This document shows, in pieces, positions 1 through 6,521 of a stretch of DNA of 26,982 nt. The notes beneath the pieces are model-generated. The model searched no databases. It was not told the DNA's origin and saw only the letters and a program-made list of their open reading frames with translations. The stretch lies in NCBI GenBank assembly GCA_016840245.1, contig JAEOST010000788.1, forward strand, positions 1-26,982, in the 5' to 3' direction. Every line of letters starts with the position of its first letter. Within the stretch, counting starts at the first letter, position 1. The position numbers and the translations under genes are program-made. The stretch comes from Candidatus Thorarchaeota archaeon (GTDB lineage: Archaea; Asgardarchaeota; Thorarchaeia; Thorarchaeales; Thorarchaeaceae).

Positions 1-315
1 AGCTGCTGTGTACATCATCAGGTTTGCAACGACACCAGATACTGGTCTGACATCAGCAAATTCTGCATCATAGAGTTTCTTTGCTAAGTTCATACAGATA
101 ATTTCAACCTCATCTATGAACTTACAGCCAGCATATACTCTCTCACCAGGCCAGCCCTCTGCGTAGCGGTCTCTAAAGTCACTGACTATTGCAGACCTGA
201 CCGCAGGTGAACTGACGTTCTCTGAGGCAATGAGATTGATTGTGTTGCTCATCCAGTTGTCATGTTTCTCCAGCAAATCGAAAATTTCATCATAGACCTT
301 CTTGTTATCGCTCAA
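1..315 (-). CDS. glyA: Serine hydroxymethyltransferase, N-terminal part (runs off the left edge)
   Basis: PLP enzyme that interconverts serine and glycine with transfer of a one-carbon unit to a folate or pterin carrier. Reading the minus strand from 315 gives 105 open codons to the window edge. The translation contains the family's N-terminal block: LIASENVSSPAVR, then a DRYAEGWPGERVYAGC stretch and the FIDEVE motif, which build the substrate and PLP site. The lysine that binds PLP would lie beyond the edge. There is no in-frame ATG. The start is a TTG at 315 with a strong GGGAGG ribosome site at 324-329, eight bases upstream. A TATA-like element on the same strand at 365-372 fits a short leader. 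The family call is firm; only the C-terminal three quarters are unseen. Confidence 0.92.
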   Translation of the reverse strand, partial: MSDNKKVYDEIFDLLEKHDNWMSNTINLIASENVSSPAVRSAIVSDFRDRYAEGWPGERVYAGCKFIDEVEIICMNLAKKLYDAEFADVRPVSGVVANLMMYTAA

Positions 316-364
316 GCAATGGGCCTCCCTAATCCATGGGATGGTCGCGCTAGAACTTACTCTC

Positions 365-372
365 GTTATATG
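365..372 (-). promoter_or_regulatory. TATA-like element for glyA
   Basis: On the minus strand this reads CATATAAC. It lies about 50 bases before the TTG start at 315, which would give a leader of roughly 25 nt that includes the GGGAGG ribosome site. Inferred from position and composition only. Confidence 0.4.
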
Positions 373-396
373 ACTTGTGTCCTCGCCATTGGGACA

Positions 397-404
397 TTTA
401 ATAT
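397..404 (+). promoter_or_regulatory. TATA-like element for the DUF2061 gene
   Basis: TTTAATAT lies about 60 bases before the ATG at 460, so transcription would start near 425. The short interval 316-459 therefore holds two divergent promoters, this one and the glyA one. Confidence 0.4.
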
Positions 405-459
405 CCAGTAATCCTCTATGAATAAACTCCTCTCAGAGTATGACATGTGGGGCTAAAGA

Positions 460-678
460 ATGACTAGAATCAGGATGGAACATAGAGCACTTGCGAAGAC
501 AATAACGTGGCGGATATTGGCTGTTATAGGGACCATAACTATTGCATTAGTCTTCACAGGTTCTATAGAGATTAGTCTTGGAATTGGCACAGTTGATGTC
601 ATTGTGAAGACCATTATGTACTACTTTCATGAGAGAGCTTGGGACAAAGTGGGATTGATTGATGAAAATGGGGACTAG
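460..678 (+). CDS. DUF2061 small membrane protein
   Basis: A 72-residue protein of the DUF2061 family, whose function is unknown. The hallmark is the KTITWR motif near residue 13, followed by a hydrophobic segment (about residues 18-34), a second hydrophobic stretch (about 39-54) and the conserved YYFHERAW motif at about 54-61. It should be an inner-membrane hairpin with two helices. Length matches the family. The ATG at 460 follows a G-rich GTGGGG stretch. A second ATG at 475 (residue 6) is also possible. It is divergent from glyA, with no functional link visible. Confidence 0.85.
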   Translation: MTRIRMEHRALAKTITWRILAVIGTITIALVFTGSIEISLGIGTVDVIVKTIMYYFHERAWDKVGLIDENGD

Positions 679-730
679 AATAGTCATGATTTGAGAAGAA
701 TTAGTGTTCACCCTACACCGCCATAATCTC

Positions 731-738
731 TATAAATT
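731..738 (+). promoter_or_regulatory. TATA box of the truncated tRNA-Lys-like copy
   Basis: TATAAATT begins 32 bases before the first acceptor-stem base at 763. The intact tRNA-Lys gene at 2259 has the same TATAAATT at the same 32-base distance, within the shared context CTATAAATTGA. The promoter is therefore part of the duplicated segment and may still be active. Confidence 0.65.
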
Positions 739-762
739 GATTTGATGGAACTCGCAAAACGT

Positions 763-873
763 GGGGCAGCGGCTAAGCCAGGCATAGCGACAGGTTCTTG
801 CTCTCCATAATTTAGGACTCTAAGATTGAGAACCTTGGTCGAAAATCATGCTCTGGATTTCCGCTAGAAAGTG
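763..873 (+). pseudogene. Truncated tRNA-Lys(CUU)-like gene lacking the T arm and 3' acceptor strand
   Basis: Aligned to the intact tRNA at 2259-2396, this copy keeps the promoter, a 5' acceptor strand (GGGGCAG), the D arm (GCTA/TAGC stem, same loop), the 27-31 stem strand ACAGG and an anticodon loop reading U33-C34-U35-U36-G37. An intron-like insert of 32 nt follows (801-832). The 3' anticodon strand CTTG is at 834-837. A second insert shares GCTCTGGATTTCC (850-862) with the intact gene. Similarity ends near 873. No GGTTCRANNC T loop and no CTGCCCC strand to pair with the 5' acceptor follows; the histidine kinase ORF begins at 885. The 5' acceptor differs from the intact gene, so this is a diverged partial copy. 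It might instead be a tRNA-derived small RNA. Confidence 0.6.
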
Positions 874-884
874 AGTGCACTACA

Positions 885-2153
885 ATGGACGGGTCGAAAG
901 GGAACCTGATAGTATTCATCAGTAATATTCTGAGTCGGATTAGAGAACCTCCCGCTTACATCACAAATCAAAGAAATCAGCTAAGATACCAATTCATTCT
1001 CGGATTCTCTGTTGTAATATGTCCAATACTTGTCTTTGCACAGATTGTTAGTGATACGGATATCTTTGGAATACCAATCTTTCTGCTATTGGCAGCATTT
1101 ATTCTCACAGGTCTTATTCTGAGCCGATATGGACATCTAAGTTTGGCAATAATTATCGATCTTCTGTTCTTCTCATCCTATCCATATATCTCGCTCATAG
1201 TCAAAGGAACATGGTCCTTAGAATACTCGTTACTGGTTCTAATCTGGATTCCAATTACAATGCTCATCGGTGGTTACTTATTAGACCAAAGAGAAGCCGC
1301 ACTTTTCATAACATCTCATGATATTATCCTTCTAATTGTGGTTCTAACTCATCCTGGTGCATCAATCTTCATGTCTGCCTTTCTTGAAACTATTATCCCC
1401 CTCTTTGGCATCTCACTCCTTATTTTCATAGGATCATGGGCCCGACAACGTCATATACATCAGCTTGATGATCTAAATCAGGAGCTGGATGCAAGGAATA
1501 AGGAGCTTAACATTTATGCTTCATTGCTCATCCATGACATTGGAAATGATTTACAGATAGTCCTTCTCAATATGGAGCTTACTTTTCAATTCCTAGGAAT
1601 CGAATCCGCAAGTGTAAGAGAACGTATTTCGAGAGGACTTACTGCTGGGACGAGGATGAGTGCTCTTCTGAAGGTTTTTTCTGAATCACAAACTGCACTT
1701 CAATTTGATATCATAACTTTGGTTGAAAGGATAGCAGATGAGGCAGTGCTCACCCATGGAAATCTAGAGATACGTGTAAATGCAGATGAACACGGTCGCA
1801 GATACGGTAGTAGAAGTAGACTGTTTCCAATGATTTTTGTCAATCTATTTCGTAATAGTGCTACATATGCAGGGAATGCGCCTGTTGTAGAAGTTTCCTT
1901 CTCGATAAACAAGGATGAAGTAGTAATTGTCGTGAGTGATGATGGACCTGGAATAGATCCTTCTATTCGTGATAATTTATTTGAGAAGGGTGTAACAGGT
2001 ACAGAAAGTGTAGGAACAGGAATGGGCCTCTATTTGATAAAACAGATAGTAGAAATCCATAAAGGAACAATAACTCTCTTGGATGATGATGAGTATGCAG
2101 GCTGTGGATTTCGTATCACTTTACCATGTACCTCCCTAACACAGTTGGCCTAG
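885..2153 (+). CDS. Orphan membrane sensor histidine kinase
   Basis: A 422-residue histidine kinase. The N-terminal half has about six hydrophobic segments (roughly residues 36-55, 61-80, 86-106, 112-131, 142-157 and 168-185), followed by a linker with coiled-coil character (188-210). The H box is at 214-224 with the phosphoacceptor His217 in LLIHDIGN. The N box has Asn324 in FVNLFRNS, the G1 box is SDDGPGID (351-358), and the G2 box is GTGMGL (377-382). All catalytic motifs are present. There is no extracytoplasmic sensor domain or PAS, so any signal is probably sensed in the membrane. No response regulator is adjacent. The gene sits between the truncated tRNA-Lys copy and the intact tRNA-Lys gene, and its ATG lies 12 bases after tRNA similarity stops, which suggests it arrived as an inserted unit. 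Confidence 0.9.
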   Translation: MDGSKGNLIVFISNILSRIREPPAYITNQRNQLRYQFILGFSVVICPILVFAQIVSDTDIFGIPIFLLLAAFILTGLILSRYGHLSLAIIIDLLFFSSYPYISLIVKGTWSLEYSLLVLIWIPITMLIGGYLLDQREAALFITSHDIILLIVVLTHPGASIFMSAFLETIIPLFGISLLIFIGSWARQRHIHQLDDLNQELDARNKELNIYASLLIHDIGNDLQIVLLNMELTFQFLGIESASVRERISRGLTAGTRMSALLKVFSESQTALQFDIITLVERIADEAVLTHGNLEIRVNADEHGRRYGSRSRLFPMIFVNLFRNSATYAGNAPVVEVSFSINKDEVVIVVSDDGPGIDPSIRDNLFEKGVTGTESVGTGMGLYLIKQIVEIHKGTITLLDDDEYAGCGFRITLPCTSLTQLA

Positions 2154-2226
2154 AATACCGGTTGTATTGTACCAACTTGAAAATGCTGGATATTTGATAG
2201 ACACAACTCGTCAACACCACAATGTC

Positions 2227-2234
2227 TATAAATT
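2227..2234 (+). promoter_or_regulatory. TATA box of tRNA-Lys
   Basis: TATAAATT begins 32 bases before the tRNA 5' end at 2259. This is the same spacing and context as for the truncated copy at 731-738. Confidence 0.7.
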
Positions 2235-2258
2235 GAAAACGAACACCAAGCGTTTCGT

Positions 2259-2396
2259 GGGCCAGTGGCTAAGCCAGGCATAGCGACAGGCTCTTAATCC
2301 TCTCAGGTCCGCCTGAGAGAAAGAGTCACTTGATAGCTCTGGATTTCCCAGTGCTAGGTAAATTGGTCGAGGGTTCAAATCCCTCCTGGCCCGCCA
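2259..2396 (+). tRNA. tRNA-Lys(CUU) with a canonical 37/38 intron and a second insert in the variable region
   Basis: The acceptor stem GGGCCAG (2259-2265) pairs perfectly with CTGGCCC (2386-2392), followed by discriminator G and an encoded CCA. The D stem is GCTA/TAGC (2268-2271, 2281-2284). The T arm is GAGGG-TTCAAAT-CCCTC (2369-2385). The anticodon arm is ACAGG (2286-2290), loop CTCTTA (2291-2296), an inferred 31-nt intron (2297-2327), A38, then CTTGA (2329-2333). Four of five stem pairs form, and 27:43 is A-A. In the precursor CTCT pairs with AGAG of the intron, and an inner hairpin CTCTCAGG/CCTGAGAG closes it, as expected near a bulge-helix-bulge site. Bases 2334-2368 are 35 nt where about 5 are normal, so a second insert of about 30 nt is inferred in the variable region; its exact ends are not resolved. 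It contains a TAGC..GCTA and CTGG..CCAG hairpin. Confidence 0.75.
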
Positions 2397-2463
2397 TTAT
2401 CTTTTCAACAAACATATCTGCGAATCGAGTGGAGAAGTATTATTCTCAAGGAGAAGAGTCTAG

Positions 2464-2943
2464 ATGGATCAAGAAGAAACAATCCAATTCTTCAGGGACG
2501 ACCATCAGAAATTGAAAGACGTAGTATCGAAACTAACTGACTCTCAAATGAACAATGACAAGGTCCAAGGAATTTGGACGGTAAAAGACATTCTTGCACA
2601 CATTTCAGCCTGGAATTGGGAGATTATTACACAGGCTGAGCGTGTTTTATCTAGTACAAAACCATGGTACACTGACAAAACAGAAACCGAGTTCAATGAA
2701 GAAGCTGTGAAGACTCGAGAATCTTGGTCTATTGAGAGAGTTATCTCCGAGTGGTATGAGTCATTTGATGTTTTAATGTTAAAACTTGAGAGGTTCTCAA
2801 AAGAAGAATGGAATTTCGAACTTGATGAAGAATGGCCTGAGGGAGGAAAAGTTAGCATTTCTTCTATCTTCGGATACCGATACCTTGACGAAGGTCACGA
2901 AGGTGGCCATGCAAAAATAATCCGGGATTACTTCGGACTTTGA
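2464..2943 (+). CDS. DinB-like (ClbS/DfsB-type) four-helix protein
   Basis: A 159-residue protein of the DinB superfamily, a four-helix bundle that usually binds a metal through three histidines and often carries thiol- or hydrolase-type chemistry. Visible signs are the WTVKDILAHISAWNWE block with His46, and the C-terminal block with His145 and His149 in GHEGGHAKI; together these form the expected metal triad. Length is typical. The ATG at 2464 follows an AAGGAG ribosome site. The exact reaction cannot be read from the sequence. The gene begins 67 bases after the tRNA-Lys 3' end and is followed at 2965 by a degenerate copy of that 3' end, so it forms the first repeat-bounded unit. Confidence 0.78.
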   Translation: MDQEETIQFFRDDHQKLKDVVSKLTDSQMNNDKVQGIWTVKDILAHISAWNWEIITQAERVLSSTKPWYTDKTETEFNEEAVKTRESWSIERVISEWYESFDVLMLKLERFSKEEWNFELDEEWPEGGKVSISSIFGYRYLDEGHEGGHAKIIRDYFGL

Positions 2944-2964
2944 TAGATTCATTTCATCAGCGAT

Positions 2965-2990
2965 TTACAAATCTCTCCTAGCCCGCAATT
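2965..2990 (+). repeat. Degenerate copy of the tRNA-Lys 3' end (copy 2)
   Basis: Matches the tRNA-Lys T-loop, T-stem and acceptor end at 2374-2398: CAAATC, CTCCT, GCCCGC and ATT are kept with three substitutions in about 25 bases. No tRNA body precedes it. It lies 22 bases after the DinB-like gene, in the same orientation as the tRNA. Possible attachment-site scar. Confidence 0.65.
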
Positions 2991-3084
2991 CGTTTCAATA
3001 GTAAGCCTTCCAGAATACGTTCATCTCATTGCTTAAAACAGACTGAATTTATTGTCGGTAATTGATATTACACTGGTTTTAGGT

Positions 3085-3489
3085 ATGAAGCCAGAGGAAG
3101 ATGAAATCAAACAAGCCCTTGAAGTGTTCATTGAGGGACTTCGGACTCTTGACTATGACAAGATAAGCGAGATATTCTATGAAGATGGTCTGAGTATTGG
3201 TCTGAGGAACGGTGAAATTACTTGGGTCGCACGAAACCATTGGAGGGAGATGCGGGAACAGATGATTAAGGCAGGCCAGAATCCTGTTGATGAGTGGGCC
3301 CGTTTTGAGATACGATCTCTTGAAATAATACGCAATGCAGCTTCTGTAATTGTGGATATGTGGTTTGGAGATGGAAACACCACAAAGGAGCAATATGTCG
3401 ATTTCTTCCATATGCTGAAGGTTGGTGATAAGTGGAGAATTGTGAATAAAATATATCCTTCTCATGAAAAGAGTGAATCAACTCCTTAG
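3085..3489 (+). CDS. NTF2-like (lumazine-binding/SnoaL-type) protein
   Basis: A 134-residue protein with the NTF2-like pattern: an N-terminal helix (IKQALEVFIEGLRTLDYDKISEIFYEDG), then alternating strands ending in KVGDKWRIVNKIY, as in the lumazine-binding-like family (PF12893 type). Such proteins are small cone-shaped binding or enzyme domains, and no catalytic set can be assigned. The open frame extends upstream to a TTG at 3052, but the ATG at 3085 gives the usual family start (MKPEEDEIKQ) and is preferred. It is bounded on both sides by degenerate tRNA-Lys 3' ends (2965-2990 and 3527-3550), forming the second unit of the array. Confidence 0.7.
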   Translation: MKPEEDEIKQALEVFIEGLRTLDYDKISEIFYEDGLSIGLRNGEITWVARNHWREMREQMIKAGQNPVDEWARFEIRSLEIIRNAASVIVDMWFGDGNTTKEQYVDFFHMLKVGDKWRIVNKIYPSHEKSESTP

Positions 3490-3526
3490 ATGACTGACAA
3501 ACTTATACAAACCAACTGAAAAGAAA

Positions 3527-3550
3527 CCAAATCCCTCTTGGTCCGCCATA
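3527..3550 (+). repeat. Degenerate copy of the tRNA-Lys 3' end (copy 3)
   Basis: CCAAATCCCTC, TTGG and CCGCCAT match the T loop, T stem and acceptor end of tRNA-Lys including the CCA, with two substitutions in the last 22 bases. There is no tRNA body upstream. It lies 37 bases after the NTF2-like gene and has the same orientation as the tRNA. Confidence 0.7.
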
Positions 3551-3565
3551 CGAATTTTGGATACC

Positions 3566-3754
3566 TTAGTAGTGACGCTTCCTCAACACTCTTGGCTCTT
3601 TCTGCTTTTTTCGTCTTGGTGGTCTATTCGCACCCATATGCCAAGGCATGAATGGACGTTCTCGACCCTGCCAGATGCTGAAGAATCTAATCCAGCCAGT
3701 ACGTAGAAGAAACCTGTAGAATTTTCTCTTTGTTAACTTGGTCTTTCGAGTCAT
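3566..3754 (-). CDS. Small very basic hypothetical protein
   Basis: A 62-residue ORF, very rich in Arg and Lys (N-terminal MTRKTKLTKRK, C-terminal PPRRKKQKEPRVLRKRH) with several aromatic residues in the middle (WIRFFSIWQGRERPFMPW). The composition suggests nucleic-acid binding, which is inference only. I do not recognise a family. The start ATG has only a weak upstream GGTAG. The ORF fills the third unit between tRNA-3'-end copies (3527-3550 and 3810-3838), but unlike its neighbours it lies on the minus strand. It could be a chance ORF. Confidence 0.35.
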   Translation of the reverse strand: MTRKTKLTKRKFYRFLLRTGWIRFFSIWQGRERPFMPWHMGANRPPRRKKQKEPRVLRKRHY

Positions 3755-3809
3755 TCTACCACACTATTGTATTGTTTTCTATGGTTTTGTACCTTTGCTC
3801 AGCTTGATT

Positions 3810-3838
3810 CAGGATTCAAATCCCTCCTAGCCCGCCAT
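3810..3838 (+). repeat. Degenerate copy of the tRNA-Lys 3' end (copy 4)
   Basis: The best-preserved extra copy: GATTCAAATCCCTCCT and GCCCGCCA match the T arm and acceptor end of tRNA-Lys at 2372-2396 with very few changes. The 5' half of the T stem no longer pairs, and no anticodon arm precedes it. It shares with copy 2 a G-to-A change in the acceptor strand (CTAGCCC instead of CTGGCCC). It ends 10 bases before the stop of the reductase gene and marks the right end of the array. Confidence 0.75.
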
Positions 3839-3847
3839 CTTAGTCTT

Positions 3848-4822
3848 CTAATTAGATAACCCATTAAGTTTCGAAATTATTCCTTCGGTTTCAGTCATCA
3901 TTCTATCCAGAAGTTCCTTCACTGTGGGTATATCTTTAACCAAGCCTACACCTTGGCCACAGGCTACAACCCCATGGTCGATATCGCCATCCCTGTACAT
4001 CTCCTGTGATTTCTCTCCAGATACAATCGGAATGAGCTGGAACAAGGCGGCTCCCTGAGCCTCTAGCTCAAGGCATTTCTGAATTGCCCTGTTGTTCCAG
4101 AATCTGTGTGTATTTCCAACAGAACGTAAAGCTAGAGTAGTATCAGTCTCCACAGCCTCGACGAAAGCCTGTTTGAGGTTGTCATGAATGGGGCATTCTT
4201 TTGTAGCCATAATCCTAGTACCGATAATCACACCTTCAGCACCCAATGCTAGGGCTGCGGCAATACCTCTGCCATCTGATATTCCACCCCCAGCAATTAC
4301 TGGGACATCTAGAGCATCAACCACAGATGGAGTCATTACCATTGTTCCAATATCCAAGACACCAGTAGCTCCCCCATTTTCATACCCAACAACCGTTACA
4401 ATGTCAGCACCCAGGGATGCTCCCTTTATCGCGTATCTTACTCCAGCACACTTGTGAATCCAGGTTGCACCTCCATCCCTGAACTTAGGAACTAGATGCT
4501 CTGGAGCCTTGTGGCCACTTGTCTCAATGATCTTCACACCTTCAGCTAGTGTAGCTTCTACATAGTCCTCTAGCTTGTCTTGGGGCATTAGAGCTGGGAA
4601 CAGATTGATATTTACTGCAAATGGTTGATCTGTAAGAGATTGAGTCTTTTGAATTGCGTCACGCAGTTCATCAGGGGATTTGAAATTTGCACTGGCCAAT
4701 ACAGCGCAGGCACCAGCATTACTGGCCGCTGCTACAAACTCCGGATTAGAAATCCTTGCCATGGTTCCCGCAATAATTGGATACTTGCATCCTAGCATCT
4801 CAGTTACTTTCGTCTTTATCAT
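3848..4822 (-). CDS. Nitronate monooxygenase / FabK-like FMN-dependent enzyme
   Basis: A TIM-barrel flavoprotein of the 2-nitropropane dioxygenase/FabK family; members oxidise nitronates or reduce enoyl thioesters using FMN. Seen near the N terminus is YPIIAGTMARISNPEFVAAASNAG. Central motifs are SGHKAPEH, GADIVTVVGYENGGATG and VPVIAGGGISDGRGIAAALALGAEGVIIGTR, the glycine-rich FMN-phosphate region. An in-frame ATG exists at 4873, but the family start fits Met at 4822, preceded by AAGGAG about 12 bases upstream. It is the last gene of a crotonase, methyltransferase and reductase run on the minus strand, 57 bases after the methyltransferase stop. The company of a crotonase makes an acyl-CoA or enoyl-thioester substrate as likely as a nitronate, but this is not decided by the sequence. 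Confidence 0.85.
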   Translation of the reverse strand: MIKTKVTEMLGCKYPIIAGTMARISNPEFVAAASNAGACAVLASANFKSPDELRDAIQKTQSLTDQPFAVNINLFPALMPQDKLEDYVEATLAEGVKIIETSGHKAPEHLVPKFRDGGATWIHKCAGVRYAIKGASLGADIVTVVGYENGGATGVLDIGTMVMTPSVVDALDVPVIAGGGISDGRGIAAALALGAEGVIIGTRIMATKECPIHDNLKQAFVEAVETDTTLALRSVGNTHRFWNNRAIQKCLELEAQGAALFQLIPIVSGEKSQEMYRDGDIDHGVVACGQGVGLVKDIPTVKELLDRMMTETEGIISKLNGLSN

Positions 4823-4879
4823 CTGGCTCACACACTCCTTTTCTTTGACCAGATTCTCACAGATAAATCTCATTATCAG

Positions 4880-5626
4880 TTAAGGAGTTTTGAAAATATA
4901 GATAGCCCAGTTTATCGTATCTCGTCCCCAACGTAGATAGATTTCCTTTGCTTTCTCCATTCCCTCGAGAATCTCTTTATTATCCGGGTCATCTCCATAT
5001 GTCTGAATATGTTCGTTGACTGACAACCACTGAAGGGTTTCGTAATGGTCCCAGTCATCTTGGTTGGAAACAAGTGTGTAGAGACATGTAAGACCCATCT
5101 TCTCTCCAACAAGCACATTCTCGTTATGGGACCGAAAGGATTCACGAGTCATTTCAGTCATCTCAAGGTATTCATCTTCAGGATCTTTCAACCAGTATGG
5201 CTCACCAGCTACAACTAATCCACCAGATTTGGTCATCCTTGTGAGTGCTTGAAGTGTCCCATAGTGGTCTTTGAATACCCAGCTTGCTCCCAAGCACATG
5301 GACAAATCAAATAGCTCGTTAGCCTTTGGTTGATAATCCGCGCCATCCATCTCTATGAATTCTAGATTGGCCTCTGGTATTCGTTCACGGTGCTTCTCTC
5401 TACAGTCTTTGATACAAAAGGGAGATAGATCCACACCTACACCAGAAACACCATAGATTTCTGCCAATCTGATAAGATACTCACCTTTACCACATGCAAT
5501 ATCTAACACATGGGGATCTCGTGGGAGTCTGAGTATTTTGCAGAATCGGTCTAATTTCTCTTGGCTCATTGGATTGCATAATACATGCCGTTTGTGCGTA
5601 ATGTCAAAATACTTCCACTTGTCCAT
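4880..5626 (-). CDS. Class I SAM-dependent methyltransferase
   Basis: A 248-residue Rossmann-fold methyltransferase. Motif I VLDIACGKGEYLIRLA (about residues 39-54) binds SAM. Acidic residues follow in GVGVDLSPF and EFIEMDGADY, then FDLSMCLGASW and a post-motif strand SGGLVVAGEPYW. The sequence resembles small-molecule methyltransferases rather than RNA enzymes; the substrate is unknown. The open frame extends upstream into the crotonase gene, but the ATG at 5626 is preferred: it follows a GGAG ribosome site by 10 bases and begins 25 bases after the crotonase stop. It is therefore the middle gene of a three-gene operon. Confidence 0.85.
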   Translation of the reverse strand: MDKWKYFDITHKRHVLCNPMSQEKLDRFCKILRLPRDPHVLDIACGKGEYLIRLAEIYGVSGVGVDLSPFCIKDCREKHRERIPEANLEFIEMDGADYQPKANELFDLSMCLGASWVFKDHYGTLQALTRMTKSGGLVVAGEPYWLKDPEDEYLEMTEMTRESFRSHNENVLVGEKMGLTCLYTLVSNQDDWDHYETLQWLSVNEHIQTYGDDPDNKEILEGMEKAKEIYLRWGRDTINWAIYIFKTP

Positions 5627-5651
5627 TTGGTACAACTCCGAGTGGCATTCG

Positions 5652-6443
5652 CTATTCTTTACGTTTCCTAGACTCCATGAACGCAGACAACCTCTCTTTT
5701 GGTTCTCCGGATGCAAAGACCTCCCCAAATCCTTGGTTCTCTCCACTAAATCCCTCTGGATTAACGTACATCGCCCTGTTAATCAAATCCTTTGACTTCA
5801 TAATCGCCCGTCTTGAGTTCTTAATTATCTTTTTACACAAATCGTTGACTGTTCTCTCTAACTCCGAGAGTGGAACCACCATATTTGCTAATCCGATCCT
5901 CAATGCTTCTTCCGCGTCGATGATATCGCATGTATAGATTAACTCTCTCGCCTTTAGTGGACCTACAAGCCGTATCAGCCGCTGTGTACCCCCACCCCCT
6001 GGTATAATTCCATACTTTGTTTCAATCTGACCGAACCTTGCATTATCCGCTGCAACAATGATGTCACAACATAGTGACATCTCCAGCCCTGCTGTCAAAT
6101 TGAGTCCCTTAACAGCAGATATGACTGGGACTGGTAGATTCTCAAGCTTGGCAAACACACTCTGGATATTTCTTGATATCTCAAAGGCTCCACTATATAC
6201 GTCCCCCTCATGTATCTTGAAGAACATCTCAATGTCTGCTCCAGCTGTGAAGATATCATCTAGGGCACTGGAAACTATAAGAATGCGTATCTTTGAGTTT
6301 GACTTCAGTTCATCAAGAAATTGGTCCAGTTCACCAACGACCTCATCATCAAACGCATTCCTCTTTTCAGGTCGGTTCAATAGGAACCAGACAATTTGTC
6401 CTTCCTCTTCATCTCGTCTTAGCCAGTGATCAAATTGCGTCAT
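5652..6443 (-). CDS. Enoyl-CoA hydratase/isomerase (crotonase family)
   Basis: A 263-residue crotonase-fold protein that should act on an acyl-CoA thioester. Seen are the RPEKRNAF motif (24-31), the oxyanion and CoA loop FTAGADIEMF (65-74), GLNLTAGLEMSLCCDI with Glu121, and ARFGQIETKYGIIPGGGGTQRL with Glu141. Glu121 and Glu141 align with the two catalytic glutamates of enoyl-CoA hydratase, so hydratase activity is plausible. The usual GGG before the first Glu is changed to TAG. The ATG at 6443 lies at the distance expected for a leaderless transcript from the TATA element at 6465-6473. It is the first gene of the crotonase, methyltransferase, FabK-like operon and is divergent from the Fe-S protein. 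Confidence 0.9.
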   Translation of the reverse strand: MTQFDHWLRRDEEEGQIVWFLLNRPEKRNAFDDEVVGELDQFLDELKSNSKIRILIVSSALDDIFTAGADIEMFFKIHEGDVYSGAFEISRNIQSVFAKLENLPVPVISAVKGLNLTAGLEMSLCCDIIVAADNARFGQIETKYGIIPGGGGTQRLIRLVGPLKARELIYTCDIIDAEEALRIGLANMVVPLSELERTVNDLCKKIIKNSRRAIMKSKDLINRAMYVNPEGFSGENQGFGEVFASGEPKERLSAFMESRKRKE

Positions 6444-6464
6444 ACTCCCGACAGGAGACGGCAG

Positions 6465-6481
6465 AAGATAAAAAATATTTC
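6465..6481. promoter_or_regulatory. Divergent promoter region between crotonase and Fe-S protein
   Basis: The AT-rich block GATAAAAAATATTTC supplies TATA-like elements on both strands: TTTTTTATC for the crotonase operon (minus, probably leaderless) and AAATATTT for the Fe-S gene (plus, transcript start expected near 6500). Confidence 0.45.
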
Positions 6482-6521
6482 AAATCAAGAACTCATAACC
6501 TGTTAATGCAGAGTGGTATTG

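Noticed and set aside
2330..2515. Plus-strand ORF running through the tRNA-Lys 3' half into the DinB-like gene
   Set aside because: It translates the tRNA T arm and acceptor end and has no protein-like features; the tRNA explains these bases.
3079..3465. Long minus-strand ORF antisense to the NTF2-like gene
   Set aside because: Shadow of the plus-strand gene, which has a recognisable fold pattern.
763..3838. Split (trans-spliced) tRNA made from the truncated 5' half at 763 and one of the 3'-end copies
   Set aside because: The 5' strand GGGGCAG needs CTGCCCC, but the copies end in CTAGCCC, TTGGTCC or CTAGCCC, which do not pair; the copies also lack a usable T stem.
2965..3838. Integron attC sites or a CRISPR array
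   Set aside because: The repeats are single tRNA-end matches without attC-type paired arms, are spaced 290-590 bases apart by ORFs, and are not regularly spaced short repeats.
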